A program made the position numbers and the translations under genes. From positions 1 through 20,855 of the forward strand of contig CBESOE010000074.1 in NCBI GenBank assembly GCA_965531145.1: a stretch of DNA of 20,855 nucleotides, in the 5' to 3' direction. The notes beneath the pieces are model-generated. The model saw only the letters and a program-made list of their open reading frames with translations. It was not told where the DNA came from and did no database searches. Source of the DNA: JAQAZP01 sp965531145. Lineage in GTDB: Bacteria; Acidobacteriota; JAQAZP01. This document shows positions 1-10,483 of the stretch, in pieces (within the stretch, counting starts at the first letter, position 1; each line of letters begins with the position of its first letter).

Positions 1-99
1 CTTTCTATGGAACAAATAAATCTTGCTTTTTTTTCGATAGCCTTCCTTTTTTTTTATTACCGTGTTCAATCTATGCAAGCGTGTATAGATTTGAATTAC
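1..99 (+). other. 16S-tRNA-Ile internal transcribed spacer
   Basis: Spacer preceding tRNA-Ile. The first bases (CTTTCTA) resemble what usually follows the anti-Shine-Dalgarno CCTCC at the 3' end of 16S rRNA, so the window probably opens at or within a few bases of the 16S end. That is inference, since 16S itself is not visible. The stretch holds two long T runs, T8 at 27-34 and T9 at 47-55, with no convincing GC-rich stem before them, so they do not look like intrinsic terminators. Confidence 0.6.
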
Positions 100-176
<77 letters not shown>

Positions 177-219
177 GTTTTTTGGTGGCCGGTGGATTAT
201 AAAATGGCAGAGTGTTAGT

Positions 220-295
220 GGGGGTATAGCTCAGTTGGGAGAGCACCTGCCTTGCACGCAGGGGGTCAGCGGTTCGAACCCGCTTACCTCCACCA
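220..295 (+). tRNA. alaT: tRNA-Ala (anticodon UGC)
   Basis: A complete 76-nt cloverleaf with encoded CCA. The acceptor arm GGGGGTA pairs with TACCTCC and contains the G3-U70 wobble, the identity element recognised by alanyl-tRNA synthetase. The anticodon stem CCTGC/GCAGG (246-250 and 258-262) holds loop CTTGCAC with anticodon TGC at 253-255. It lies 43 bases after tRNA-Ile in the same spacer. Confidence 0.98.
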
Positions 296-322
296 GATCC
301 CGGTAGCTTGAGAGTTGAAACG

Positions 323-386
323 ATGAATCATCAGTGATTCATGGTTTGAGTTCTCAAACGAGAATTCTGAAATCGATCTTTGACAA
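323..386 (+). promoter_or_regulatory. boxB-like hairpins and boxA-like antitermination element in the rRNA spacer
   Basis: Two adjacent hairpins, ATGAATCA-TCAG-TGATTCAT (323-342) and GTTTGA-GTTC-TCAAAC (344-359), are followed by GATCTTTGACAA (375-386). The latter resembles the E. coli rRNA boxA consensus TGCTCTTTAACA. The order hairpin then boxA, between tRNA-Ala and 23S, matches the spacer antitermination signal bound by NusB-NusE in E. coli. Assignment of function is by analogy. The rest of 296-479 shows nothing else recognisable apart from the 5' half of the 23S processing stem. Confidence 0.6.
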
Positions 387-479
387 TTGAATATCTTTCT
401 GCAAGATGAATAGATGACGGGTAGCTTTGTATATATCCGGTAAAGAAAGTGCCTTAAGAAATCGATTTTGATTTTTTGT

Positions 480-3496
<3,017 letters not shown>

Positions 3497-3514
3497 AAAA
3501 TTCTTTGGGTTCGC

Positions 3515-3556
3515 CCCTGGCTTCAGGTTTACCTGGAGCCAGGGTGCGACACCCTG
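3515..3556 (+). other. overlapping alternative hairpins in the 23S-5S spacer
   Basis: CCCTGGCTTCAGGT (3515-3528) pairs with ACCTGGAGCCAGGG (3531-3544) as a 14-bp stem with one G-U. A second stem, CAGGGTG-CGA-CACCCTG (3540-3556), uses bases 3540-3544 of the first, so the two are mutually exclusive. A third small hairpin, CGACG-CACT-CGTCG, lies at 3587-3600. The spacer of about 145 bases holds no tRNA. These structures could guide rRNA processing; no T run follows them, so they are not terminators. Confidence 0.55.
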
Positions 3557-3641
3557 TAAAGTCACTTTTGGTCATCGAGATATACACGACGCACTCGTCG
3601 AGCAGGAAGATATTCGGTTGACAAGATATAGTTATCGGTAT

Positions 3642-3759
3642 TCCCGGTGGCTATTGCGGAGGGGCCATACCCGTTCCCATTTCGAACACGGCCGTCAAGC
3701 CCTCCAGCGCCGATGGTACTGCCTGGGCAACTGGGTGGGAGAGTAGGTCACTGCCGGGA
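3642..3759 (+). rRNA. rrf: 5S ribosomal RNA
   Basis: About 118 nt. Terminal helix I is formed by TCCCGG at the 5' end and CCGGGA at the 3' end (3754-3759). The internal segment CCCGTTCCCATTTCGAACAC is the hallmark 5S loop B/C region, and the loop E/helix IV portion follows with GGGTGGGAGAGTAGGTC. It is the last gene of the rRNA operon. Ends are set from helix I and may shift by one or two bases. Confidence 0.97.
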
Positions 3760-3769
3760 TAATAATTTG

Positions 3770-3805
3770 AAAGCCCTCTTTCATCGCAAGGTGGAAGAGG
3801 GCTTT
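3770..3805 (+). terminator. rrnT: rRNA operon terminator, probably bidirectional
   Basis: AAAGCCCTCTT (3770-3780) and AAGAGGGCTTT (3795-3805) form an 11-bp stem 10 bases after 5S. On the plus strand the stem itself ends in TTT and is followed by the weakly T-rich CGCTTGTTTG. On the minus strand it is followed by CAAATTATTA and lies 24 bases beyond the hipA stop codon. It can therefore terminate both the rRNA operon and the convergent hipBA transcript. Confidence 0.8.
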
Positions 3806-3829
3806 CGCTTGTTTGCCTGCTGATCCGGC

Positions 3830-5059
3830 TCAGATCGGTCCGATGACCTTCGCGATAGCCGCTGTGATTTTCTTAGTGCAGCCCGCCTGATCGGCGAAGT
3901 TGGGCCATTGATCAATGGCGCTATTGACTTCGTCTACCATCGCCATCGCCGGGCGGTTCTTGATCCCAAATTGCCCGGCCAGTTTCAGACAGTGGCTGCG
4001 GGCCGGCTGGCGGCCCTCACCGAGAACGGTCATGTTGTGCTCCCCGCCAGCGCCCGGCGCGTGGGTCAGGTCATAGGCCGGCGTCAGTGACCAGTCGCCG
4101 GTTTTGTGGTCGAGCATGAAGGCGAAATTCTTCGCGTGATCGTCGCGGTTGTGTGCCGCGATATTGAAAACCATCTGGCGAAATAGCCGCATTGTATCCC
4201 GGTGGTTGCGGGTCAGCGATCTGGTGACTTTGAACAGGTCTGCGTAGTCGGTGGAGGGGATGCGGAAATTGGCGTGGATCAGGTTGGCGAAGGTCTGAAC
4301 GTGAATGCGCCGGTTCCCCTCGTCTCGGTCGAAACGTTTCACACCGAAGCAGCGGCGAATGCTCCGCCCGTGCCTGGCTTCCACCAGGCGGGTTGCCGGC
4401 ATCTCGATGCCGGCATTCCTGGCCATCAGGCTGTAGGCGTATTCGACAGGGCCGGCATTCCGGGCATCGGCCCTGGCGGAAAATTTGACGATCCAATGCT
4501 CGAACTCCTGGGGCAGGTCATCCTCTCCCGTGATGAACTGATCACCCTGGATGCCCACGAGTATCTTTGGCCTTGCGCCGCCCGGTGACCCGCCCGCACG
4601 CATCAGCTGGGGTAATACATCGACGGCTTGTCCTTCGAGCAGATCTTCGGCATTGCGACCGAGCTCGTGAAGATCGATGAGTTGATCATTGCCCTCGATC
4701 TCATGAGGCGGATGGTAGGTCAACGCCCCCATGGTCCGCGTGCCGAGATAGGCCAGTCTGTCGAGCGGCGAAAGCGTTGCGGGATCGACGCCTTCGCGAC
4801 GGAAGTGACGATCCATCAACAGCAAACCCCAGCCATCGGGCAGAGAGTCGTCGAACAGACCCGGCAGCGGACCGAAGGCCTGATCGTTGTGTTCGATCAG
4901 GCCCGGTTGTGAGGGCAGCTTGAATGGCGACAGTTCCAGACCGGTATCGAGGAAATGAGGATCGTATTCGAAATAGAGGCGCCGATTATGCTCGGCCAGG
5001 GCGCCGACGGTTTGTGTGCCATCAGGCGAGTGCCGGAGCTTGACCGTGAGTTTTCTCAT
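3830..5059 (-). CDS. hipA: HipA-type serine/threonine kinase toxin
   Basis: A 409-residue protein with HipA architecture: an N-terminal subdomain (about 1-115) and a kinase core. The core shows the loop SPGGARPK (158-165), corresponding to the phosphorylatable serine loop of E. coli HipA, an ATP-binding lysine in WIVKF (Lys192), the catalytic loop HNRDDHAKN (303-311) and the metal-binding PAYDLT (Asp330). E. coli HipA phosphorylates glutamyl-tRNA synthetase and causes growth arrest; the target here is unknown and could be another tRNA synthetase or protein. The start codon overlaps the stop of the upstream hipB-like gene in an ATGA, so the two are translationally coupled. Length is close to E. 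coli HipA (440). All key residues are present, so it is probably active. It faces the rRNA operon terminator. Confidence 0.9.
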   Translation of the reverse strand: MRKLTVKLRHSPDGTQTVGALAEHNRRLYFEYDPHFLDTGLELSPFKLPSQPGLIEHNDQAFGPLPGLFDDSLPDGWGLLLMDRHFRREGVDPATLSPLDRLAYLGTRTMGALTYHPPHEIEGNDQLIDLHELGRNAEDLLEGQAVDVLPQLMRAGGSPGGARPKILVGIQGDQFITGEDDLPQEFEHWIVKFSARADARNAGPVEYAYSLMARNAGIEMPATRLVEARHGRSIRRCFGVKRFDRDEGNRRIHVQTFANLIHANFRIPSTDYADLFKVTRSLTRNHRDTMRLFRQMVFNIAAHNRDDHAKNFAFMLDHKTGDWSLTPAYDLTHAPGAGGEHNMTVLGEGRQPARSHCLKLAGQFGIKNRPAMAMVDEVNSAIDQWPNFADQAGCTKKITAAIAKVIGPI

Positions 5060-5367
5060 CGCACGCCCCGTTTGCGCTTCGGCAGGGCCGCGGCTGAACT
5101 GGATTCGAGATCAGCGATGGAAGCGGCTGGTGGCGGTTTTAGCAGTTCGGCGAATTCATCGAGCTTGGCCAGAGCATGGCAGAGCTTGAGAAGGTTCTCG
5201 ATGGACGTGCGCCCGGTGCGCTCATAGCGGCGGACCGTTGGCAGAGAAACGCCGGACCGCTCGGCCAGCGTCTCCTGTTTCCACTCCCGGCGCAGCCGTT
5301 CCGCCCGGATGCGCTCGGCCAGCAGCCGAGCGATCTCCTCCGGATTGTGTATCTGAAATGATGACAT
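5056..5367 (-). CDS. hipB: HipB-type antitoxin, Xre-family HTH regulator
   Basis: A 103-residue DNA-binding protein with one Xre/HTH_3 domain at about 18-75, whose helix-turn-helix is near 28-50 (ETLAERSGVSLPTVRRYE). It has an Ala/Ser-rich linker and a basic tail (PKRKRGVR). In HipBA systems this protein binds and inhibits the kinase and represses the operon. Order antitoxin then toxin with a 4-base overlap fits that model. The ATG is preceded by GAAGG seven bases upstream (minus strand), and an AT-rich promoter region lies immediately before. It is somewhat longer than E. coli HipB (88 residues). Confidence 0.88.
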   Translation of the reverse strand: MSSFQIHNPEEIARLLAERIRAERLRREWKQETLAERSGVSLPTVRRYERTGRTSIENLLKLCHALAKLDEFAELLKPPPAASIADLESSSAAALPKRKRGVR

Positions 5368-5373
5368 GATCCG

Positions 5374-5427
5374 CCTTCGTTCGAGTATAACAGATCATAT
5401 ATTATCATTAATGTGTGTTTGTTGCAA
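5374..5427 (-). promoter_or_regulatory. hipBA promoter and candidate HipB operator
   Basis: Read on the minus strand, TTGCAA (5422-5427) and TAATAT (5399-5404) are spaced 17 bp and would start transcription near 5392. A second possibility is the extended -10 TGTTATACT (TATACT at 5384-5389), which would leave almost no leader. ATCAT occurs twice exactly 10 bp apart (5394-5398 and 5404-5408), straddling the first -10, and CATTAATG (5406-5413) is an 8-bp palindrome. These are plausible repressor contacts for the antitoxin. The Shine-Dalgarno complement CCTTC is at 5374-5378. Confidence 0.55.
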
Positions 5428-5488
5428 ATAAAATATTTAAATAGATCACTGGTGTTTTACGATTCACGGCTTGCCCAGGTGAACTTGC

Positions 5489-7069
5489 TCACATGGTGTA
5501 ATAGAGCCCCGCGCCGGGGCCCAGGGGCAGGCCGAGCAGGATCCAGGCAATCAGCAGGGCGGTCCAGACGAGGAAGAAGGCCACCGAGTAGGGCAGCATG
5601 GTGGCGATGATGGTGCCGATCCCGGCCTTGCTGTCATATTTCTGGATGAAGGCGATGATCAGGGCGAAAAAACTCATCATCGGCGAGATGAGGTTGGAAA
5701 CGCTGTCACCGATGCGGTAGACCACCTGGGTCAGCTCGGGCGAGTAGCCCAGCAGCATGAACATCGGGATAAAGATCGGTGCCATCAGTGCCCACTTGGC
5801 CGAGGCGCTGCCCATCAGCATGTTGATCGAGGCCGAGAGGATGATGAACATGATCATTAGCGGGATGACCCCCAGCCCCGAGGCCTTGAGCACGTCGGCC
5901 CCGCTGATCGCCATTATGATCCCCAGGTTTGACCATTTGAAAAAGGCGACGAACTGGGCGGCAAAGAAGACCAGCACCAGGTAGAGTCCCAGGGTCTGCA
6001 TCGATGCCGACATGCCCTTGACCACGTCGGCGTCGCTCTTGAAGGTGCCGGCGGCAAAACCATAGGCCAGGCCCATCAGACCCGCAACGATGAAAAGCAG
6101 CGCCACTACGCCCTTGATCAGCGGCGAGTTGAGCACACCGCCGTCCGCTGCTCGTAGAAGCCCGTTCTCCGGGACGATGCCGATGAGGATGACCACCAGG
6201 ATCACGGCGGTGGTGATCAGGCAGCAGACCAGGCCCTTCTTCTCCCTGCTGGTCAAATTGTCGATTTTCTCTTTCTGGGCGTCCCCCTTGTATTCCCCCA
6301 GGCGCGGCACGACGATCTTTTCGGTGACCCATGTCCCGGTGAGCGAAATGAAGATGGTGGATACCACCATGAAGTAGTAGTTGGCGGTGGGGTTCACCGT
6401 GTAAGCCGGGTCGAGGATTCTCGCGGCTTCCTCAGACAGCCCGGCCAGCAGGGGGTCGATGGTGCCGATGAAGAGGTTGGCGCTGAAACCGCCCGACACC
6501 CCGGCAAAGGCCGCCGCCATCCCGGCTACCGGGTGGCGGTCCACGGCCAGGAAAATGATACCGGCCAGCGGGATCAGTAGCACGTAGCCGATGTCGCTGG
6601 CCATGTTGGACAACACACCGGAAAAAACGAGGATAAAGGTCAGCAGTTGCTTGGGCGCGGAAAGCACCAGCAGGCGAATGCCGGCGTTGATCAGGCCGCT
6701 GCTTTCGGCGATGCCGATGCCGAGGATGGCCACCATCACGATGCCCAGAGGGGCGAAATCGGTGTAGTTGCGAACCAGGTTGAGCAGGATCCGGTGCAGA
6801 CCATCCTTGGAGATCAGGTTCACCGGCTCGATCAGTGATCCGTCACCCGGGTGAACCGCCTGCCAATCGAAATAGGTGGCCACACCGGAAAGGAGGATGG
6901 TGGTGACAGCGAAGATGGCAAAGAGGGTGGCCGGGTGGGGCAGGGCGTTGCCGATCTTTTCCACCCATTCCAGAATCCAGTTGAACAGGGAAGTGAATAT
7001 ACGCTTGTTCTTCTTCAACGCTCCTCCAGGTTCTCTGCTCGTCGGTTTCTCCTCAGCCTGTTCTGCCAC
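5489..7069 (-). CDS. abgT: AbgT-family transporter
   Basis: A 526-residue polytopic inner-membrane protein, matching the AbgT/MtrF length (about 510-520). The soluble N-terminus (1-40) is followed by many hydrophobic helices. Family-typical segments are SNMASDIGYV (154-163), SANLFIGTIDP (196-206) and the C-terminal YRIGDSVSNLISPMM hairpin region. Characterised members import p-aminobenzoyl-glutamate, a folate breakdown product, or export sulfonamides using ion gradients; which applies here cannot be told. The start is a GTG with AGAGGA five bases upstream. No peptidase genes (abgA/abgB) are adjacent, so a stand-alone role is likely. It is divergent from the sensor kinase gene across about 150 bases in which I see no clear promoter. 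Confidence 0.9.
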   Translation of the reverse strand: MAEQAEEKPTSREPGGALKKNKRIFTSLFNWILEWVEKIGNALPHPATLFAIFAVTTILLSGVATYFDWQAVHPGDGSLIEPVNLISKDGLHRILLNLVRNYTDFAPLGIVMVAILGIGIAESSGLINAGIRLLVLSAPKQLLTFILVFSGVLSNMASDIGYVLLIPLAGIIFLAVDRHPVAGMAAAFAGVSGGFSANLFIGTIDPLLAGLSEEAARILDPAYTVNPTANYYFMVVSTIFISLTGTWVTEKIVVPRLGEYKGDAQKEKIDNLTSREKKGLVCCLITTAVILVVILIGIVPENGLLRAADGGVLNSPLIKGVVALLFIVAGLMGLAYGFAAGTFKSDADVVKGMSASMQTLGLYLVLVFFAAQFVAFFKWSNLGIIMAISGADVLKASGLGVIPLMIMFIILSASINMLMGSASAKWALMAPIFIPMFMLLGYSPELTQVVYRIGDSVSNLISPMMSFFALIIAFIQKYDSKAGIGTIIATMLPYSVAFFLVWTALLIAWILLGLPLGPGAGLYYTM

Positions 7070-7218
7070 TGGAATCCTCTAGGACATTACCATATCGAAC
7101 GGTGGGTGTGCTTGGGTGAGGGTGACCCGGAATGATGCGATCGGTGCGTTCGCAGTGGTAAGATAGCCCCGCCGAACCTGCCACCACCACCATCGAGTTC
7201 GGAGCTTACGACGGAACC

Positions 7219-10200
7219 GTGAGCCAGGGGGGGGGCAGCGGTGCGCTCAAAGGAAACCCAGGTAAAGGTGGAGTGGACGGTATCGCCGTAATGACTCGCT
7301 TCTTTCGAGATCGCATTTCGCCTTCGGAGTCGGAGAATCATCCAACTGCGGATCAGAGATGGTCTCCGCTCCCGACCATGCTCGGACTGCTCTGTCTGAT
7401 TACATTCCAACTCATCGGAATTGTGCCCGGCCTGCCATCCGAGCTTCGCTTCCGGCACATCGACAGCAGCAGTGGGCTCTCGCACAACTCGGTCTACTCG
7501 ATCCTTCAGGACAGCCAGGGCTTTCTCTGGGTCGGCACGGTGGACGGCCTCAACCGTTTCGACGGCCACGATTTTCTTATCCACCGCAGTGATCCCTCGG
7601 ACGCGACCTCGCTCTCCAACAACCTCGTCTATGCCCTGCACGAGGACCGGGCGGGGACCCTCTGGGTGGGGACGGCCGATGGTTTGAACCGCTTCGACTC
7701 CGATCGCGGCTGCTTCGAGCGGTATCTCACCAGGGTGGAAGGGGGCTGCGAGGGATGTCACCTGATCAACCTGATTTTTGAAGACCAGGAAGGGTTCCTC
7801 TGGCTGGGAACCGCAGGGGGGCTGTTGCGGTTCGACGGCAGGACGGGGCAGGTCCAGGCTTTCCAGCATGTCCCGGGCGACCCGTACAGTCTTGATCACG
7901 ACCTTGTCCTCGGTGTGCAGGAGGACCCGGCGGGCCGCCTGTGGGTTCTCACCGCCGAGGAGGCCTGCATGGGAACATGCCTGCACCTGATGGCCCGGGA
8001 CACGGGCCGGTTCCAGCGTTTCCCCCTGCCCCCGGGCTGGAATACGGTGGAGACACTGCTCATCGACCGGTCAGGCCAATTCTGGCTCAGCGACACAGGG
8101 CCGGTGAGTTTCGATCCCCGTTCGGGTCATTTCCCACCACCGCCCGGCGACGCCGTGAATGCCCCTGATATTCATCAGGGCCCGGACGGAACGATCTGGA
8201 TCGGCACCGAGCGGGGCGTGTTCCACTTCGATCCCGCCACCGGACGGGTCGAGCCCCTGACCGAGGCCCGACCCACCGAGCGGTGGCTGCAGCATATCGT
8301 GCAGGCAATTTACGAGGACCGTAGCGGGACCCTCTGGGTGGGCACCCATGCCGGGCTCTATCAGGGGGACCCCCATGCGAAGCATTTCTCCCGGCTCACG
8401 CACCAGCCGGACGATCCCGGCAGCCTGAGCGCTGACCCGGTATCCGCCATTGCCGAAGACCTGTCGGGTTCGATCTGGGTGGGGACCTTTGGCGGCGGCC
8501 TGAACCGGCTGGACAAGGCCAGCCGCAGGGTGACCCGCCTGCGTCATGACCCTCACGACCGAAACAGCCTCATGGATGACGTGATCTGGTCCCTGCACGG
8601 CGACCGGAAGGGTATACTCTGGATCGGGACCGAGAGCGGGCTCTGCAGCTACGATCCGGTCACGGGACGTTTCACCCGTCATCTGCTGGCCGATCCAGCC
8701 GGCACGGGCCAGCTCCGGATCACCGACATTGCCGAAGGCCCGATGGGTCAACTCTGGGTGGTCGGCCTGCCCGGACTGCAGCGCTATGACCCTGAAACCG
8801 GCCGTACACATCCCTATCCCTGTACCGGCGATTCAACGGGGCCCAGCAACCCCATGCCAAGCACGCTGCTGGTGGAAGGTGACGGCGGCGTGGTCTGGCT
8901 CGGCCTGGGAACACTGGATCGCCTGCAGGTGGAGAACGGCCGCTTCGCATCTTTTCAGCTGACCTCCGCTGAAGGAGCCAGTCTGCTGGGCCAGGAGATC
9001 TATGACCTCCACCGGGATGCCTCGGGCGGGCTCTGGCTGGGCACCGGCACCGGGCTCCACCGCTTCGATCCCGAAACGGAACGCTTCGATCATTATTTCC
9101 CGCGGGATGGTCTTCCCGGTTCAGTGGTTTACAGCATCACCGAGGATGAGCGGCAGCGCCTGTGGCTGGGGACGAACCAGGGGCTGTCCTGCTTTGACCC
9201 CGGGCTGCCGTCCGGTCGGCACTTCCGCAATTTCGAAGCGGCGGACGGGATCGGCAGCACCGAGTTCAACCGGCGCGCGGTGTTCAGCAGCCGCACTGGC
9301 GAGTTATTTTTCGGGGGAATGAACGGCCTGACCTCCTTCTTCCCCGACGAGATTCGGGATAATCCTTACATCCCGCCAATGGTGCTGACCCGGATTCAGG
9401 TCTCCAACCGGGAAGGGGAGGCCACGGTTGAGCCGCTGGGGCTCGACCAGCTGTTTCTCTCCTTCCGGGATTACACGTTCTCCTTCGAGTTCGTTGCGCT
9501 CAGCTACACCAATCCGGAACAGAACCGGTATTCTTACATGCTCGAGGGATTCGACGGCAACTGGATCGATGCGGGAACACGACGCTTTGCCCGGTACACC
9601 AATGTGCCGCCCGGCGACTACGTCTTCCGGGTCAAGGGTTCCAACAACGACGGTGTCTGGAACGAGGAGGGGCTCTCCCTGCCGCTGGTGATCACCCCGC
9701 CCTTCTGGCAGACCTGGTGGTTCCGCATGCTGGCTCTGGTGCTGATCGGCGGGGCGTTATGCGGAGCGTACCGCTACCGGCTGGCCAGGATGCTGGAGGT
9801 GGAACGGATGCGCCTGCGCATCGCCGACGACCTCCATGACGATGTCTGCTCCAACCTCAGCGGCATCGCCATGATCAGTGACATGGTCCGGCAGGATGTG
9901 CCGCTCGATGCACCGGCTCAGGGTCAGTTGTCAAGGATCGCCGATACCTCCCGGCAGACGGTGGAGGATCTGCGGGACATCGTCTGGATCGTCGATCCGG
10001 GACACGACAAGCTGAGCGACCTGCAGCAGAAGATGCAGTCGGTGGCCGCGACATTGCTCAATGATGTGGATTGCAATATCGAGGCCGACCACCAGGCGCT
10101 ATCGGGAACGCTCGGCATGGAAATCCGGCGGAACGTCTTCCTGATCTACAAGGAGATCCTGCACAATATCGTGCGTCATGCCGAGGCAACCAGCGTCCGC

Positions 10201-10398
10201 ATCGAACTCCGTGAGCACGACCGGAACCTGAGACTCTCGATAACCGACAACGGGATCGGTTTTGACGAGGGATCTGTCCGTCAGGGGCACGGGTTGAAGA
10301 GTATCCGCCGGCGGGCGAAGGACATCGGTGGTACCCTGGAGATCACCAGCCGGCAGGGCGCCGGCACAACCGTGGTGCTGACGTTGAAAATCGCATGA
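7219..10398 (+). CDS. propeller-type sensor histidine kinase (Reg_prop, Y_Y_Y, HisKA_3, HATPase_c)
   Basis: A 1059-residue membrane sensor from the furthest start. A hydrophobic signal/anchor (54-70) precedes about 14 repeats of roughly 45 residues with the core LWVGTxxGLNRFD (about 77-712), typical of two-component regulator propellers and probably two seven-bladed domains outside the cytoplasm. A Y_Y_Y Ig-like domain (about 714-825, with the SNNDGVWNE segment), a transmembrane helix (833-853), a NarL-type dimerisation domain with phospho-acceptor His873 in DLHDDV, and an ATPase domain (about 965-1058) with KEILHNIVRHA and DNGIGFD (Asp1010) follow. It should sense an extracellular ligand and phosphorylate the next gene's product. 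The start is uncertain: GTG 7219 has no clear ribosome site, and ATG 7291 (Met25) or ATG 7378 (Met54) are alternatives that keep all domains. Confidence 0.92.
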   Translation: MSQGGGSGALKGNPGKGGVDGIAVMTRFFRDRISPSESENHPTADQRWSPLPTMLGLLCLITFQLIGIVPGLPSELRFRHIDSSSGLSHNSVYSILQDSQGFLWVGTVDGLNRFDGHDFLIHRSDPSDATSLSNNLVYALHEDRAGTLWVGTADGLNRFDSDRGCFERYLTRVEGGCEGCHLINLIFEDQEGFLWLGTAGGLLRFDGRTGQVQAFQHVPGDPYSLDHDLVLGVQEDPAGRLWVLTAEEACMGTCLHLMARDTGRFQRFPLPPGWNTVETLLIDRSGQFWLSDTGPVSFDPRSGHFPPPPGDAVNAPDIHQGPDGTIWIGTERGVFHFDPATGRVEPLTEARPTERWLQHIVQAIYEDRSGTLWVGTHAGLYQGDPHAKHFSRLTHQPDDPGSLSADPVSAIAEDLSGSIWVGTFGGGLNRLDKASRRVTRLRHDPHDRNSLMDDVIWSLHGDRKGILWIGTESGLCSYDPVTGRFTRHLLADPAGTGQLRITDIAEGPMGQLWVVGLPGLQRYDPETGRTHPYPCTGDSTGPSNPMPSTLLVEGDGGVVWLGLGTLDRLQVENGRFASFQLTSAEGASLLGQEIYDLHRDASGGLWLGTGTGLHRFDPETERFDHYFPRDGLPGSVVYSITEDERQRLWLGTNQGLSCFDPGLPSGRHFRNFEAADGIGSTEFNRRAVFSSRTGELFFGGMNGLTSFFPDEIRDNPYIPPMVLTRIQVSNREGEATVEPLGLDQLFLSFRDYTFSFEFVALSYTNPEQNRYSYMLEGFDGNWIDAGTRRFARYTNVPPGDYVFRVKGSNNDGVWNEEGLSLPLVITPPFWQTWWFRMLALVLIGGALCGAYRYRLARMLEVERMRLRIADDLHDDVCSNLSGIAMISDMVRQDVPLDAPAQGQLSRIADTSRQTVEDLRDIVWIVDPGHDKLSDLQQKMQSVAATLLNDVDCNIEADHQALSGTLGMEIRRNVFLIYKEILHNIVRHAEATSVRIELREHDRNLRLSITDNGIGFDEGSVRQGHGLKSIRRRAKDIGGTLEITSRQGAGTTVVLTLKIA
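7227..7235 (+). repeat. nine-G homopolymer at the start of the sensor gene
   Basis: Nine consecutive G bases lie eight bases after the first possible start codon (GTG 7219) of the sensor kinase, covering codons 3 to 6 (Gln-Gly-Gly-Gly). If the upstream start is used, gain or loss of one G shifts the frame at once. If translation begins at ATG 7291, the tract sits in the leader. Confidence 0.9.
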
Positions 10399-10438
10399 TC
10401 ATGTGATGGTTTTTTTGAGGCAATCACCTAATGTTTAC
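10390..10438 (+). promoter_or_regulatory. palindromic operator, copy 1, and promoter-like element before the response regulator
   Basis: ATCGCATGATCATGTGAT (10390-10407) is an 18-bp palindrome with one imperfection, overlapping the sensor stop codon. Nineteen bases later comes CCTAATGTTTAC (10427-10438). The same pair at the same spacing recurs at 11206-11254. If the TAATGT at 10429-10434 is a -10 element, the palindrome centre lies near -42, the position used by activators that touch RNA polymerase in place of a -35 box. A T7 run lies between the two elements (10410-10416). Confidence 0.6.
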
Positions 10439-10483
10439 CAGATGGAGCCTGGTCCGATGTGAGGGCGTAATGGGGGACGCTGC

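Noticed and set aside
27..55. Two T runs in the 16S-tRNA spacer as intrinsic terminators
   Set aside because: No stable GC-rich stem precedes either run, and the operon must be read through to 23S.
5848..5862. ATGATCAT inside the AbgT gene as a third copy of the palindromic operator
   Set aside because: Only the central 8 bases match, it lies deep in a coding region, and the spaced CCTAwTGTTwAC element is missing.
7087..7986. A 299-codon minus-strand open frame opposite the sensor gene start
   Set aside because: Its sequence mirrors the repeated propeller codons and has no family features or ribosome site; the plus-strand sensor explains the region.
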